IMG/VR virus record: IMGVR_UViG_3300036781_000198 | Coordinates: 1 to 46,480 of that record | Origin: a virus | Length of the DNA: 46,480 bases | Strand: one strand, 5' to 3' | Shown: positions 19,835 through 27,902 of the stretch, one piece after another | How the letters are laid out: each line of letters starts with the position of its first letter | How positions within the stretch are numbered: position 1 is the stretch's first letter | Notes under the pieces: generated by a model | Told to the model about the DNA's origin: nothing | Databases searched by the model: none | The model's input: the letters and a program-made list of their open reading frames with translations, nothing else | Made by a program: the position numbers and the translations under genes

Positions 19835-20407
19835 TTATTTTGTAAAATGGTTATAAGCTAACTGTAAATTTTCCGGGTAGTGATTGACTGCGCACTGTGG
19901 GCCATTGTAATAATGAGCGAATACGTCGAAGTGCCTTTCTTGCAATGCATGAAATACTACCGGCTGATTCTTTATAAAAGTAAGGGCGCCTATCAATTGG
20001 AAATATTCAGAGGTCGCATAGTCTTCTACCATCTTTTCAACCGAATCGAAACCGCATAGTTTATAATTTTCCCCCATTGTCTGGCCGAGCCCCCAGGAAG
20101 CAGACATCAAAGCCGCGTGCTTGTCTAAGGTCATGGCCAGCGTTAACCGGTCGTATTCCTTTTCTGAATCCCTCATATAATGCGACGAGGTCCATTTAGG
20201 ATATGAAATAGTCGGGTGCGTGGCGTCATACTTCCCACCGGTTAACCGGCTGAAATAATGCCCTTCAAATAAAATCTTAGTTCTACCGGAAGGCAAAAAC
20301 CCGCCGTTTTTAGTTTCAACCTGTAAGAAGGATAAAACCAAAGCTAATTCAAGGTTGAACGATTTTGCAATCGCTGCCTTATCCTGGTCCGATAGTATTT
20401 TATTCAT
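19835..20407 (-). CDS. endolysin, N-acetylmuramidase (DUF3380-type)
   Basis: The product is 190 aa. The family signature is clear: FLQVETKNGGF with catalytic-candidate Glu31, then ILFEGHYFSRLTGGKYD, then SASWGLGQTMGENYKLCGF and YYNGP near the C-terminus. The enzyme cuts glycan strands of peptidoglycan. No signal peptide or cell-wall-binding domain is present, so it should need a holin to reach the periplasm. It overlaps the upstream holin-like gene by 4 bases. Confidence 0.9.
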   Translation of the reverse strand: MNKILSDQDKAAIAKSFNLELALVLSFLQVETKNGGFLPSGRTKILFEGHYFSRLTGGKYDATHPTISYPKWTSSHYMRDSEKEYDRLTLAMTLDKHAALMSASWGLGQTMGENYKLCGFDSVEKMVEDYATSEYFQLIGALTFIKNQPVVFHALQERHFDVFAHYYNGPQCAVNHYPENLQLAYNHFTK

Positions 20408-20682
20408 TTTGTGATTTTGTTTTTAATAAGTTTCATTAGCTCGATAGTAGACCATGAGAAAATAGCTAAAATTACAGCTACGATTACCTGGGGTATGAGG
20501 TCGCTAAGTTCAGGCAGTAGGCTATTGTGATGCTGCGGCAGATTTATTTCATTTATGTCTACGGCTGCGGCCACCTTATCAATGAAGCCCGAAATTTTTG
20601 TACAAATGAAAAGCGAGGCCCAAAGAATCCAATAAAAAATATTTAATCCATTCTGTGGGTCCGGGTGTAAATGGTGCGACAT
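20404..20682 (-). CDS. small membrane protein upstream of endolysin, holin candidate
   Basis: The product is 92 aa. Hydrophobic spans are about residues 13-33 and 63-84, with a His/Pro-rich N-terminus (MSHHLHPDPQNG) and a basic C-terminus (KLIKNKITK). The loop between them is polar. It is the first gene after the tail-operon terminator and overlaps the endolysin gene, so a lysis role is likely. Which of the two small membrane proteins is the holin cannot be told from sequence. Confidence 0.6.
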   Translation of the reverse strand: MSHHLHPDPQNGLNIFYWILWASLFICTKISGFIDKVAAAVDINEINLPQHHNSLLPELSDLIPQVIVAVILAIFSWSTIELMKLIKNKITK

Positions 20683-20724
20683 AACTTATATAAGGTTAAA
20701 AAGTTCAGATATAAACATAAAAAA

Positions 20725-20758
20725 AAATCCCTGAAAATCAAAACACTTTCAGGGATTT
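20725..20758 (-). terminator. terminator at the end of the tail operon
   Basis: A perfect 12-bp stem, AAATCCCTGAAA (20725-20736) with TTTCAGGGATTT (20747-20758), has a 10-nt loop. On the minus strand the stem is followed by an extended T run. It marks the end of the structural operon just before the lysis genes. Confidence 0.9.
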
Positions 20759-20762
20759 GCAG

Positions 20763-21362
20763 TTATTGCGCCTTTTTCGGCGGTTCTGGCCAGGTTATTT
20801 TATCCGGAAAACCATTTTGTTTAGGTAAATCCCTTAATTCTTTACGGTAGGCGGCCCAAAGTGGGCCGTTCCCGGTAAAATCCATTACTTGGGTATAATC
20901 AGTTTTCAATAATAAATAATCTCTTTGCGCCCTTGCTTCTGCGGCCAGGTCTTTTTTAATTTCTGCCTTTTCTTCCTTGGTAGGTTTAGGAGGTGCAACA
21001 TTCATCCATTTATTTTTAACAGGGCTGAAAGTAGGAAACTCCATTTTGTCCGGGACCGGTTCTTCTGTGGTGCCTGCCGGTAAATGAAACACACCTTTTT
21101 CTAAGGGACATTCGTGAGCTGTGGCCATACCGGTAAATTTTCCGTCCTGGTCATAAGCGTACACCTGCTTGCTGCCTGGGTCATGCGCTATCACTTCCGG
21201 GTTAGGCTCAAATTTTTCGGTTATCACTTCCGGGGCTTCTACCTTTTGCTTAGTAAAGTCAGCAATCTTTCTTGTAGCCTGGTTTACGTCGGTAGCTTTA
21301 TTTATTGTGACGCTAAATTCTTCGCCTGACTCAATTTTTTCGGTATCAATATTTTTCTTCAT
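20763..21362 (-). CDS. tail fibre assembly chaperone
   Basis: The product is 199 aa. The C-terminal third carries the hallmark of phage tail assembly chaperones: an RAQRDYLLLKTDYTQV stretch, then WAAYRKELRDLPKQ, then GFPDKITWPEPP. The N-terminal part is acidic and variable. These proteins help trimerise or attach fibre proteins and lie next to the fibre gene they serve, here the collar fibre at 21368. Confidence 0.85.
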   Translation of the reverse strand: MKKNIDTEKIESGEEFSVTINKATDVNQATRKIADFTKQKVEAPEVITEKFEPNPEVIAHDPGSKQVYAYDQDGKFTGMATAHECPLEKGVFHLPAGTTEEPVPDKMEFPTFSPVKNKWMNVAPPKPTKEEKAEIKKDLAAEARAQRDYLLLKTDYTQVMDFTGNGPLWAAYRKELRDLPKQNGFPDKITWPEPPKKAQ

Positions 21363-21367
21363 GGCTC

Positions 21368-22372
21368 TTAATATTTAACGCACGCTAAAAGTGCAATGTT
21401 TCTAGGTCTGGTTTCTACCGCAGAACCGCCGGTATTGTTTGAGGTTGTTTGACTTGTAGCCGTAAAAGAGGCTGCACCCCCCGTTGATACGCCCCCCGCA
21501 GCCGTGTCCCTAACATCTACGTAAGGGTGTGTGTGGTTTTTGATGATATCAGCCTGGAATGAGCCAAATGTACGGCCACTGTCTACGCCTCGGCCATTGT
21601 CCCAGCCTCTGATAAATTCACCTCGACCGTCAGGAACGTTAAACGTGGTAGTTCCGTTACCCACTCCATGAGTCACGCCATAGAAGGCAAACAGACGGGC
21701 GTATGTTGTACGGCTTACCGCAGCCCCATCGGCAGCAATGTAACCGGTAGGCGGTGAGCTTACCCCGAAATATTTAACTTCACCTATAGCCCCGCAATCG
21801 CTTTGCTTAAAGCCGTTCATTATGGCCCAGGTACCCGCGCCGGTAACTATAAATGCCACTGTATCGCCGACGCTGAAGTCCAGTAAGTTCCCTGTTACGG
21901 TACCGTCTACAGTCGAGAACGTAATTTTAGCCGTTTTACGGGACCCTGACGAATCAATGATAAGAATATCGAACCTTGCCCCTACGGTTAAACCTGTAAG
22001 GGTAGGAAGCAATGCTGTGACACTTGTACCGGGAACATCTAAGATAGTAAGCTTTCCGTATGCGGTAGCTGGCACGATCATAGGGGAACCGGAATTTACG
22101 GTAACTATACCGCGCACGAAGTTATTTCCGATCAATTGGAACTTGGCCGCTTCAATTAACGCTATTCTGGTTTCTTTGTCTGTCAGCGAGGCCGCAGCCG
22201 CTATGATGTCAGCTTCCGCAGTGTCTACGTGCTGTTTTAAATATGTAGTACGATTAGCCAGGGCAATAGCTTGTTTATTTGCTATACCTGTAGGCCCACC
22301 GATAACGCTGTCACCTGTTTCTATTTGATAGACACCGGCGTCGAAGCTTGCTGTTTCTGATAAGTTTGACAT
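21368..22372 (-). CDS. tail-collar-type fibre protein, likely receptor-binding tip
   Basis: The product is 334 aa. The C-terminal part has the phage tail collar signature (IGEVKYFGVSSPPTGYIAADG, FNVPDGRGEFIRGWDNG, FQADIIKNHTHPY) and ends in VETRPRNIALLACVKY, as in many receptor-binding fibres. The middle is a beta-rich shaft, and the N-terminus (TGIANKQAIALANRTTYLKQHVD) resembles the attachment repeat of related fibres. It lies between the small tail protein and the fibre chaperone, the usual order at the end of a P2-like tail operon. Confidence 0.88.
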   Translation of the reverse strand: MSNLSETASFDAGVYQIETGDSVIGGPTGIANKQAIALANRTTYLKQHVDTAEADIIAAAASLTDKETRIALIEAAKFQLIGNNFVRGIVTVNSGSPMIVPATAYGKLTILDVPGTSVTALLPTLTGLTVGARFDILIIDSSGSRKTAKITFSTVDGTVTGNLLDFSVGDTVAFIVTGAGTWAIMNGFKQSDCGAIGEVKYFGVSSPPTGYIAADGAAVSRTTYARLFAFYGVTHGVGNGTTTFNVPDGRGEFIRGWDNGRGVDSGRTFGSFQADIIKNHTHPYVDVRDTAAGGVSTGGAASFTATSQTTSNNTGGSAVETRPRNIALLACVKY

Positions 22373-22383
22373 AATTTATTATT

Positions 22384-22812
22384 TTAAAAAAATATTTTCC
22401 ATGCACCCGTTAAGGTAAAATCAGCTTCTTTGTTAATGGCCGCGCGAACTTTACGGGCAAACAAGTCACCGTTATTGCTCAATAACCCAAATTCAGTTAT
22501 AGCCATTCCGTTACCTTCTGTTTCGTCAAGGGACCAATTAAACTGCACGCTTGTAGCGTCTGGGTAGGTAATCGAATCGAAACCTTTGGTAATTGAAGAT
22601 GTTAATACCAGGTCGGCCACGTCTGCGTCTGTAGTGCCAAGGCCAAAACCTATAGAGCTGATATAATAAGGATTTGTCGAAGCGCTTATCAACCTGGCCA
22701 TGTTAAACCTGGCTTTGTCAACAATTAAATTTAGTTCCTCGAATTCTTCTATTAGGTTCCCTTCAAGGTCAAACTTTTTAAGGGTAAAAACTCCTTTTAA
22801 CATTTTTTTCAT
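22384..22812 (-). CDS. small baseplate/fibre-associated protein
   Basis: The product is 142 aa and beta-rich. Its form (DLEGNLIEEFEELNLIVDKAR near the start, then repeated strands ending in FTLTGAWKIFF) resembles short tail proteins found between gpI and the collar fibre in P2/Mu-like phages. A fibre-adaptor role is likely. It overlaps gpI by 4 bases. Confidence 0.6.
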   Translation of the reverse strand: MKKMLKGVFTLKKFDLEGNLIEEFEELNLIVDKARFNMARLISASTNPYYISSIGFGLGTTDADVADLVLTSSITKGFDSITYPDATSVQFNWSLDETEGNGMAITEFGLLSNNGDLFARKVRAAINKEADFTLTGAWKIFF

Positions 22813-23672
22813 AAAGGTATTATTTCAAATTCTGTAATTACTTCCTTATTATCTTCCGTAGTGACGCGTTCACCTGTCTCTAAAATTATAAATTTAAAAA
22901 TGGAAGTTACAATATTTATACTTAATTCACTATCGTTAGGCGTTCCGAACGTATCGCTATCCAGAAGCAAGTTAACAAAAAGCCTGAATTCTTCAGTATC
23001 TACGCCGTATTGTTTTGAGCCGTCATAATTAAAAATACCGTCATATCTGAATGAGGTGTTAAGCGAGTCAATAAATGAAAGGGCCAGCAAAGAAGTAAAT
23101 TCGTCTGTTATGTCAATGAAATCGGTATTTGAGGCGGTTAAAAGAACCTCCAAAAGTTTAGACCTGGCATTCTTATACCTGTCGACCATTAATTCTATAC
23201 TGGCCAGGTCAGAGGTAGAAAACCCTTTCGTTTCTCCAAGGTCTATGAGCTTCAAGCTGAAGTTAGCCCAGTTCCCGGCACCGTAATTTATTTCACCGTC
23301 ATAATTATAGATTCCATTGTATTTAAAACCGCCTACGCCTTCCTCTATAATCACGTCTGCATAACCCACAGATTTAAGAGCCTCGCGAACCGCCCAGGGT
23401 GTACCCCTTGACCTCTTTAACTCAATAGCTCTTTTTATCAATTCCCTGCGGTCAGCTTCGTTACTGGTCAAGAACCAGCCATTGAACCCCAGTACATCAA
23501 ATTGCTGTGCAAGCGCAGGCAGCGCAGCGACAGGCGCCACGTCGATAAGGTACATTAACAAGGGCGTCAAATCTATATTTGCAAACCGTTCCCTTACTAT
23601 GTCGTCGAATACGGCTAGATGCTCTTTAGAAATTAATGAACTTGATAAAATATTTTTTTCGTTAGCCGCCAT
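22809..23672 (-). CDS. baseplate/tail protein I (P2 gpI-like)
   Basis: The product is 287 aa. It has the gpI pattern: LPALAQQFDVLGFNGW, then ADRRELIKRAIELKRSRGTPWAVREALKSVGY. It then has a Gly/Tyr repeat (YNGIYNYDGEINYGAG) and a later repeat of the same kind (YDGIFNYDGSKQYG). gpI joins gpJ and gpW in the baseplate wedge. It overlaps gpJ by 11 bases. The C-terminal about 90 residues go beyond the core family and may contact the fibre. Confidence 0.88.
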   Translation of the reverse strand: MAANEKNILSSSLISKEHLAVFDDIVRERFANIDLTPLLMYLIDVAPVAALPALAQQFDVLGFNGWFLTSNEADRRELIKRAIELKRSRGTPWAVREALKSVGYADVIIEEGVGGFKYNGIYNYDGEINYGAGNWANFSLKLIDLGETKGFSTSDLASIELMVDRYKNARSKLLEVLLTASNTDFIDITDEFTSLLALSFIDSLNTSFRYDGIFNYDGSKQYGVDTEEFRLFVNLLLDSDTFGTPNDSELSINIVTSIFKFIILETGERVTTEDNKEVITEFEIIPL

Positions 23673-24768
23673 TGCTTCCAGTTACAGTTATATTTAAAGT
23701 AGTACAATATGCGTACTCTGTTTCGGCAATAATTAAATCAGTGAATCCTACTAAGGCAACGTCATAGATGCCGTCAGGTAGCGCAGCCATAGACAGCGAC
23801 TTTATTTTTGTACCAAGAACATCCCGGCCCATTTTTTTCGCTTGCGTCTGAGTGAATAAGGCAAGCGAGGCGGTAACGGCGTCGATTGCGTCCTGTGCCA
23901 CGGTTCCGGTAATAGTTGTTAAATGAACGGTCAGGGTATATTCTATTTTTGTAGGAGCTATAACATTCACTGTATCGGTAAGCGGCCTGATTTTATCGTC
24001 ATTAAGAATAGCGCTTACAAGGTCAAGTATTTCCGTAGGGGTAACGTCAGCGCCTGAAACAAGCGGGTAAACATTTACCGTACCAGGCACCGGCTGGGTT
24101 ATGGCCACGTCGATAATTAACGAACTGGCAGACTTTGCAAAAAAGATATATGCATCCTTTGGCCCGGCCACACTGAAGGAAGCAGGGGCCAGCATAATAC
24201 GCGCCCTTAGTTGGTCGTCTGTTTCGGCGTCAGAACCTGCGGCAGAAGTATCGGTATTTGCAGCAGTCACTAAAAATGGGTGCGGGTCCAGAATATTATT
24301 AATTTGCCCCGCTGTGAATCCGTTACCAGCAGCGCCAGGCGTAAGCGAGGTTGCTGATATATTGGCCGTCAAAGTTCCCGCAGCTACAAAGACGTCGTTA
24401 TCAATTCCAAATGTTCCTATTCCGTCCTGTGACTGTATACGGGTCCCTTCCGGGATAATGGTATCTGTATGGTCAGAGGTAAGCGTAAGTAAAATATTGC
24501 ATTGAGCATTTGCAGGCGAAAGCCTGGACACGCCTACGAGCTGGCCGAGGGCGTCAAGTATAGGAGCTGAAGAAAACGGTACCAGCATTTGAAGCCCGGC
24601 GCTCTGTATCGCAGAACGTACTAAACCTTCCCTGTAGGCAATTGAATTAAACAACCCCATTTCAGGGGAGCCCGCAGCTACCACCTTACCGGTTCGGGTT
24701 TCATATTCCGCTTTTATCTCAGCTACTATTTCAGTGGTATCGTTGCTGATTAATACAGGTGCTTCCAT
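23662..24768 (-). CDS. baseplate assembly protein J (P2 gpJ-like)
   Basis: The product is 368 aa from the ATG at 24768 (MEAPVLISNDTTEIVAEIK). That start overlaps the gp25-like stop by one base (TAATG) and is preferred over an upstream start inside that gene. Family features include LVGVSRLSPANAQCNILLTL, EGTRIQSQDGIGTF, AAGNGFTAGQINNILDP and AAGSDAETDDQLRARIMLAP. gpJ forms the main wedge that holds the baseplate together. Confidence 0.92.
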   Translation of the reverse strand: MEAPVLISNDTTEIVAEIKAEYETRTGKVVAAGSPEMGLFNSIAYREGLVRSAIQSAGLQMLVPFSSAPILDALGQLVGVSRLSPANAQCNILLTLTSDHTDTIIPEGTRIQSQDGIGTFGIDNDVFVAAGTLTANISATSLTPGAAGNGFTAGQINNILDPHPFLVTAANTDTSAAGSDAETDDQLRARIMLAPASFSVAGPKDAYIFFAKSASSLIIDVAITQPVPGTVNVYPLVSGADVTPTEILDLVSAILNDDKIRPLTDTVNVIAPTKIEYTLTVHLTTITGTVAQDAIDAVTASLALFTQTQAKKMGRDVLGTKIKSLSMAALPDGIYDVALVGFTDLIIAETEYAYCTTLNITVTGSNGG

Positions 24769-25130
24769 TATTGTAAATTTATAGGTATAATAGTCTGTGA
24801 GCTTCCGAATGAAGATTTCCAATATATAGAAAAAATCACAGTAGATAAGTCAAGCTGGTAAGTTATTTTGGTCACTTCGGCCCTTGGTTCCCATTTGTCA
24901 ATAGCTACGCTGATTTCACGAATCATATTAGGAATAGCAACGTTCACCGGCTTATCTAACCACTCCCAAAGCCCGCAGCCGAATTGAACCCTTAACGGGT
25001 CAGTGCGCTTTACGGTAGTTACAATAATATAAATGCACTGGTTAATATCGTCGACATCTGTGACGATTTCCCCTTGCACATCTTTGCTTATGCTCCAATT
25101 CTTTGACGTTATTTCGCTTACTAAAGTCAT
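24768..25130 (-). CDS. baseplate wedge protein (P2 gpW / T4 gp25-like)
   Basis: The product is 120 aa. Motifs include DVDDINQCIYIIVTTVKRTDPLRVQFGCGLWEWLDKP and IREISVAIDKWEPR. These match the gp25/gpW fold found in all contractile tails and related injection systems. It joins gpJ and the sheath initiator. The spacing to gpV is 6 bases. Confidence 0.9.
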   Translation of the reverse strand: MTLVSEITSKNWSISKDVQGEIVTDVDDINQCIYIIVTTVKRTDPLRVQFGCGLWEWLDKPVNVAIPNMIREISVAIDKWEPRAEVTKITYQLDLSTVIFSIYWKSSFGSSQTIIPINLQ

Positions 25131-25136
25131 ATATCT

Positions 25137-25679
25137 TTATGCTCCAAAAAATGCGGTTACTCTTATTTTTATAGCTTCAAAAGTCGCTAGATTATTAGGC
25201 GGCCCAGTAGGTGAACCGAACGAACTGGCCGTAACCGTTAATGCTACTATACCGTCTAACGTATCGTTTATTAATGCGGCCAGGTCTTCACTACCTTTTT
25301 TTAATTTAAAGCCGGTATTTTTATTAAACACAAACTCAGTAGTTCCGTTTTTAATAGAGTATTCATTAGCGGTACGATCATATTTAAAAACTGTGCCGTC
25401 TTTAAACTTTCTCATGGTAACGTCGGCACCTACACCGTCCGGTGGGGTATCTGCCTGGCTGTACATGGCCCCCAGGATAACCCCGTCTTCCAAATTTGAA
25501 TCCATTACACAAGCAACGTGCTCGCCTTCCTCCATAGGGTCGCTTACCTGGTCCTTAAAGGTCCTTGGGTAGATTATAGGAAGCTTCTTACTTGCTATAT
25601 CCCTGTCGTCGAAATTAACTACGGCAAGCCCCTCGCTGGGGTAAACTTTCGTAATGGTTCCGTAAATTAATATCGACAT
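25137..25679 (-). CDS. baseplate spike protein V (P2 gpV-like)
   Basis: The product is 180 aa from the ATG at 25679 (MSILIYGTITKVYPSEGL); the longer frame would need a TTG start. An N-terminal OB-fold (GLAVVNFDDRD...LPIIYPR, EGEHVACVMDSNLEDGVILGAMYS) is followed by a repeat-rich beta-helix (FKDGTVFKYDRTANEYSIKNG). This is the membrane-piercing spike of contractile tails. The helix is short, and no apex metal-binding HxH motif is obvious. Confidence 0.88.
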   Translation of the reverse strand: MSILIYGTITKVYPSEGLAVVNFDDRDIASKKLPIIYPRTFKDQVSDPMEEGEHVACVMDSNLEDGVILGAMYSQADTPPDGVGADVTMRKFKDGTVFKYDRTANEYSIKNGTTEFVFNKNTGFKLKKGSEDLAALINDTLDGIVALTVTASSFGSPTGPPNNLATFEAIKIRVTAFFGA

Positions 25680-25754
25680 AATCAAATATAGTAAAAAAAT
25701 ATTCTTATATTGCAGGCGCTTTTGATAATTACTTTTAATTTTGATTATTCATGG

Positions 25755-25782
25755 AAAGATAGGGCCTAACGGTCTTATCTTT
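25755..25782 (+). terminator. hairpin with T run between gpD and gpV
   Basis: AAAGATAGGGCC (25755-25766) and GGTCTTATCTTT (25771-25782) form a 12-bp stem with two G-U pairs and a TAAC loop. It is followed on the plus strand by TTTTT (25783 on). In that direction it is a strong terminator. On the minus strand, the direction of the genes, the following bases are CC, so it may only attenuate or protect the transcript. Confidence 0.6.
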
Positions 25783-25785
25783 TTT

Positions 25786-26865
25786 TTATTTCACCACGCT
25801 AACCGTATACTTCGCTGGCTTCCGCTTTTTCTTAGATTTAACCTTTTCCTTCACAACAAAGCCCACTCTTTTTATATCGAGTACCGCAACCCAGCCAGCC
25901 CCACGTACTACCGTATGGGTAGCTTTCATTATATGGAATACACCCGATATTTTACCCATACCGGTAAGAGAAAAATTATTCCCGGCCACTAAATACGGGT
26001 TACCCTGAACTGAGATAGTCCCTTCCTGTTGTAATGAATTCTTCCTGTACAGCGCTGCCTTTGCTTTTGCTTCTGCTTGCTGGTTATTTTCAGCCTTTAC
26101 TTTTACGTTAAGCTCGTCGCTGGGAACAATGAATTTAAACGGCACCGTGTCGGCGTTATTCCTGGTTTCGATTTTATATTCAGAAACTTTTTTGTTCGCT
26201 GGGTTATGGTATTTCACAGTAGCAGAAGTATAAGTCTGCAAGGTCTTATCTAAAATATCGTAGCTTTTTAAATCTGTGCGGTCAATGGTAACAACCGGCG
26301 CAAGGTTCTCAATTTCGTAGATGCTTGTAAAAGTTAATTTATTACCCCTAATTGAAAATATATAGCCGTATTCAGTACTAAGACGATTAAGGAAAGCGAG
26401 GTCAGTTTCGTTATTTTGCGTAACCCTTTCTATAACTATAGGTGCTATGGTTCCCTGAACAGTTAAGCCGTTTTTTTTCGCTACTGCGTCGGCAATCTGC
26501 TTTATGGTTTTATTTTCGTGGGCTACACTTGTCTTTGTTCTTAGGGTTCCTTTTATGCCAGCGCCCAGAGCCTGAAGCGAAACAACGTCAGGCGGCCCGC
26601 TTAATTTTATCTGGTCAATCTGGAATACCCCGCAGTCCATAAAAATACCATTATACCCCATAGACAAAGTCAGCTCGGCGCCCTTGTCCGGGTACCAATC
26701 ATTGCGCCAATTAGCGTCAACGTCTTCCAGGTTAATTTCTATTTCGTCGCTCTGACCTTCTGTATTGTCGGTATAAGAAACAGACGTAACGAACTTAGAA
26801 ATTTCCTCCGAAATATCTTTTCCGTTGTATTTTAATTTCGCTATAGGTTTACTTATCTCAGCCAC
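25786..26865 (-). CDS. baseplate hub protein D (P2 gpD-like late-control protein)
   Basis: The product is 359 aa with a GTG start at 26865 that overlaps the gpX gene by 13 bases. The family features are clear: SYTDNTEGQSDEIEINLED, then ELTLSMGYNG, then KQIADAVAKKNGL, FLNRLSTEYGYIFSIRGNKLTF, and a late FHIMKATHTV. gpD forms the trimeric hub on which the spike sits (like T4 gp27). The C-terminal 20 residues are very basic. Confidence 0.92.
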   Translation of the reverse strand: MAEISKPIAKLKYNGKDISEEISKFVTSVSYTDNTEGQSDEIEINLEDVDANWRNDWYPDKGAELTLSMGYNGIFMDCGVFQIDQIKLSGPPDVVSLQALGAGIKGTLRTKTSVAHENKTIKQIADAVAKKNGLTVQGTIAPIVIERVTQNNETDLAFLNRLSTEYGYIFSIRGNKLTFTSIYEIENLAPVVTIDRTDLKSYDILDKTLQTYTSATVKYHNPANKKVSEYKIETRNNADTVPFKFIVPSDELNVKVKAENNQQAEAKAKAALYRKNSLQQEGTISVQGNPYLVAGNNFSLTGMGKISGVFHIMKATHTVVRGAGWVAVLDIKRVGFVVKEKVKSKKKRKPAKYTVSVVK

Positions 26866-27065
26866 GGCGGTAATAGCTCTTTATTTATTTGCACAATGTC
26901 AAGAACCGGAATTCTTAAAAGTGTCCCCGCAGGGATAGGAACATCCAGGGCAATTTCTATATTTGCGTCTGCTATTTTGTTCATATATTTTTCGTCACCA
27001 TAGGCGTCATACGCTATAGAGTCCCACCGGTCGCCTTGCTTGCTTGTATATGGTATGTATTCCAT
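26853..27065 (-). CDS. tail protein X (P2 gpX-like, LysM-like)
   Basis: The product is 70 aa: YTSKQGDRWDSIAYDAYGDEKYMNKIADAN, then IPAGTLLRIPVLD. This is the LysM-like fold of gpX, a small protein joining tube and hub. It starts one base after the end of gpU and is followed by gpD with overlap. Confidence 0.9.
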   Translation of the reverse strand: MEYIPYTSKQGDRWDSIAYDAYGDEKYMNKIADANIEIALDVPIPAGTLLRIPVLDIVQINKELLPPWLR

Positions 27066-27902
27066 TTATGCGGTCTGTCTTAAAGCGTAAGTCTTAGTAA
27101 AAACAGAAGATAGGGCCGTAAGCCCCCTGACGCTTCCTTGAAAAGCGGTCATTGCTAACCTGGCACCTGCTACGTCCTTAAAAGTAGCTGCATCCTTCAG
27201 TGTCTGTAAAAGCGTCTGAGTGGTTTTTATTCGCTGCCTCATATTCTGCGCTTCGTTAATCAAATTAAATACATTGGAAGTCAAAATATAGGTAGCCTTC
27301 AGCTTGGCATCTATTAATTTTATTTTATTCAATGTATCTTTTAACTTTTTGTCTTTCTGTTTAGGGCTTTTTTCGGCAAGCGTTAAATTTGTATTCATTT
27401 CCTCTGTCAGATTTGAACAATCAGTAACGTTTCCTGTGATTTGCCCCGCTAAAGATTTCTGAACGGCCACAGACTTAACAGAGGCGGGGTTATTTGAAAG
27501 GACCGCAGTACCTTTATTTTCCTGAATGTCGCTTATGAATTCAACCGCATTTAATTCTAAGGTACACTGAACTATACCACCGGACGCGTCTGTCTGGTCT
27601 ACGACCTTTTTTATTTTTGTTAAAATAAAATTCCCCAGAAATTCACCGGTACCCAGCGTAACAGGAACGACCGTAGAATCAGAAACTAATTTATTCCATC
27701 TTGCAGTTTCGGCCTCAATATCAACGAACCCACGATTTAAGTTTACGCTAAAATTAAATTTGTCCAGCTCATCGCCTATCTTTTGTAAACGTGGCTTTGA
27801 CTCTATTAAAGGATGCTCGATAATGTTGCTACCCTTCTCGTCTGACCAGGCGGTAAACCCGTAATGCCCCGATAAAATTATGTCACCTATTTGAGCGTAC
27901 AT
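27066..27902 (-). CDS. tail protein U-like (P2 gpU family) with a long C-terminal extension
   Basis: The product is 278 aa, longer than P2 gpU. The N-terminal about 130 residues fit the family (IGDIILSGHYGFTAWSD, IIEHPLIESKPRLQKIGDELDKFNFSVNL, TGEFLGNFILTKIKKV, VQCTLELNAVEF). The remaining half is helical (coiled-coil-like around 165-245) with no recognised domain. gpU-like proteins link the sheath-tube end to the baseplate. It shares an end-to-start overlap with the tape-measure gene. Confidence 0.8.
   Translation of the reverse strand: MYAQIGDIILSGHYGFTAWSDEKGSNIIEHPLIESKPRLQKIGDELDKFNFSVNLNRGFVDIEAETARWNKLVSDSTVVPVTLGTGEFLGNFILTKIKKVVDQTDASGGIVQCTLELNAVEFISDIQENKGTAVLSNNPASVKSVAVQKSLAGQITGNVTDCSNLTEEMNTNLTLAEKSPKQKDKKLKDTLNKIKLIDAKLKATYILTSNVFNLINEAQNMRQRIKTTQTLLQTLKDAATFKDVAGARLAMTAFQGSVRGLTALSSVFTKTYALRQTA

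Noticed and set aside
25033-25572. Plus-strand 179-codon ORF opposite gpV and the gp25-like gene
   Set aside because: It covers two convincing baseplate genes on the other strand and has no domain.
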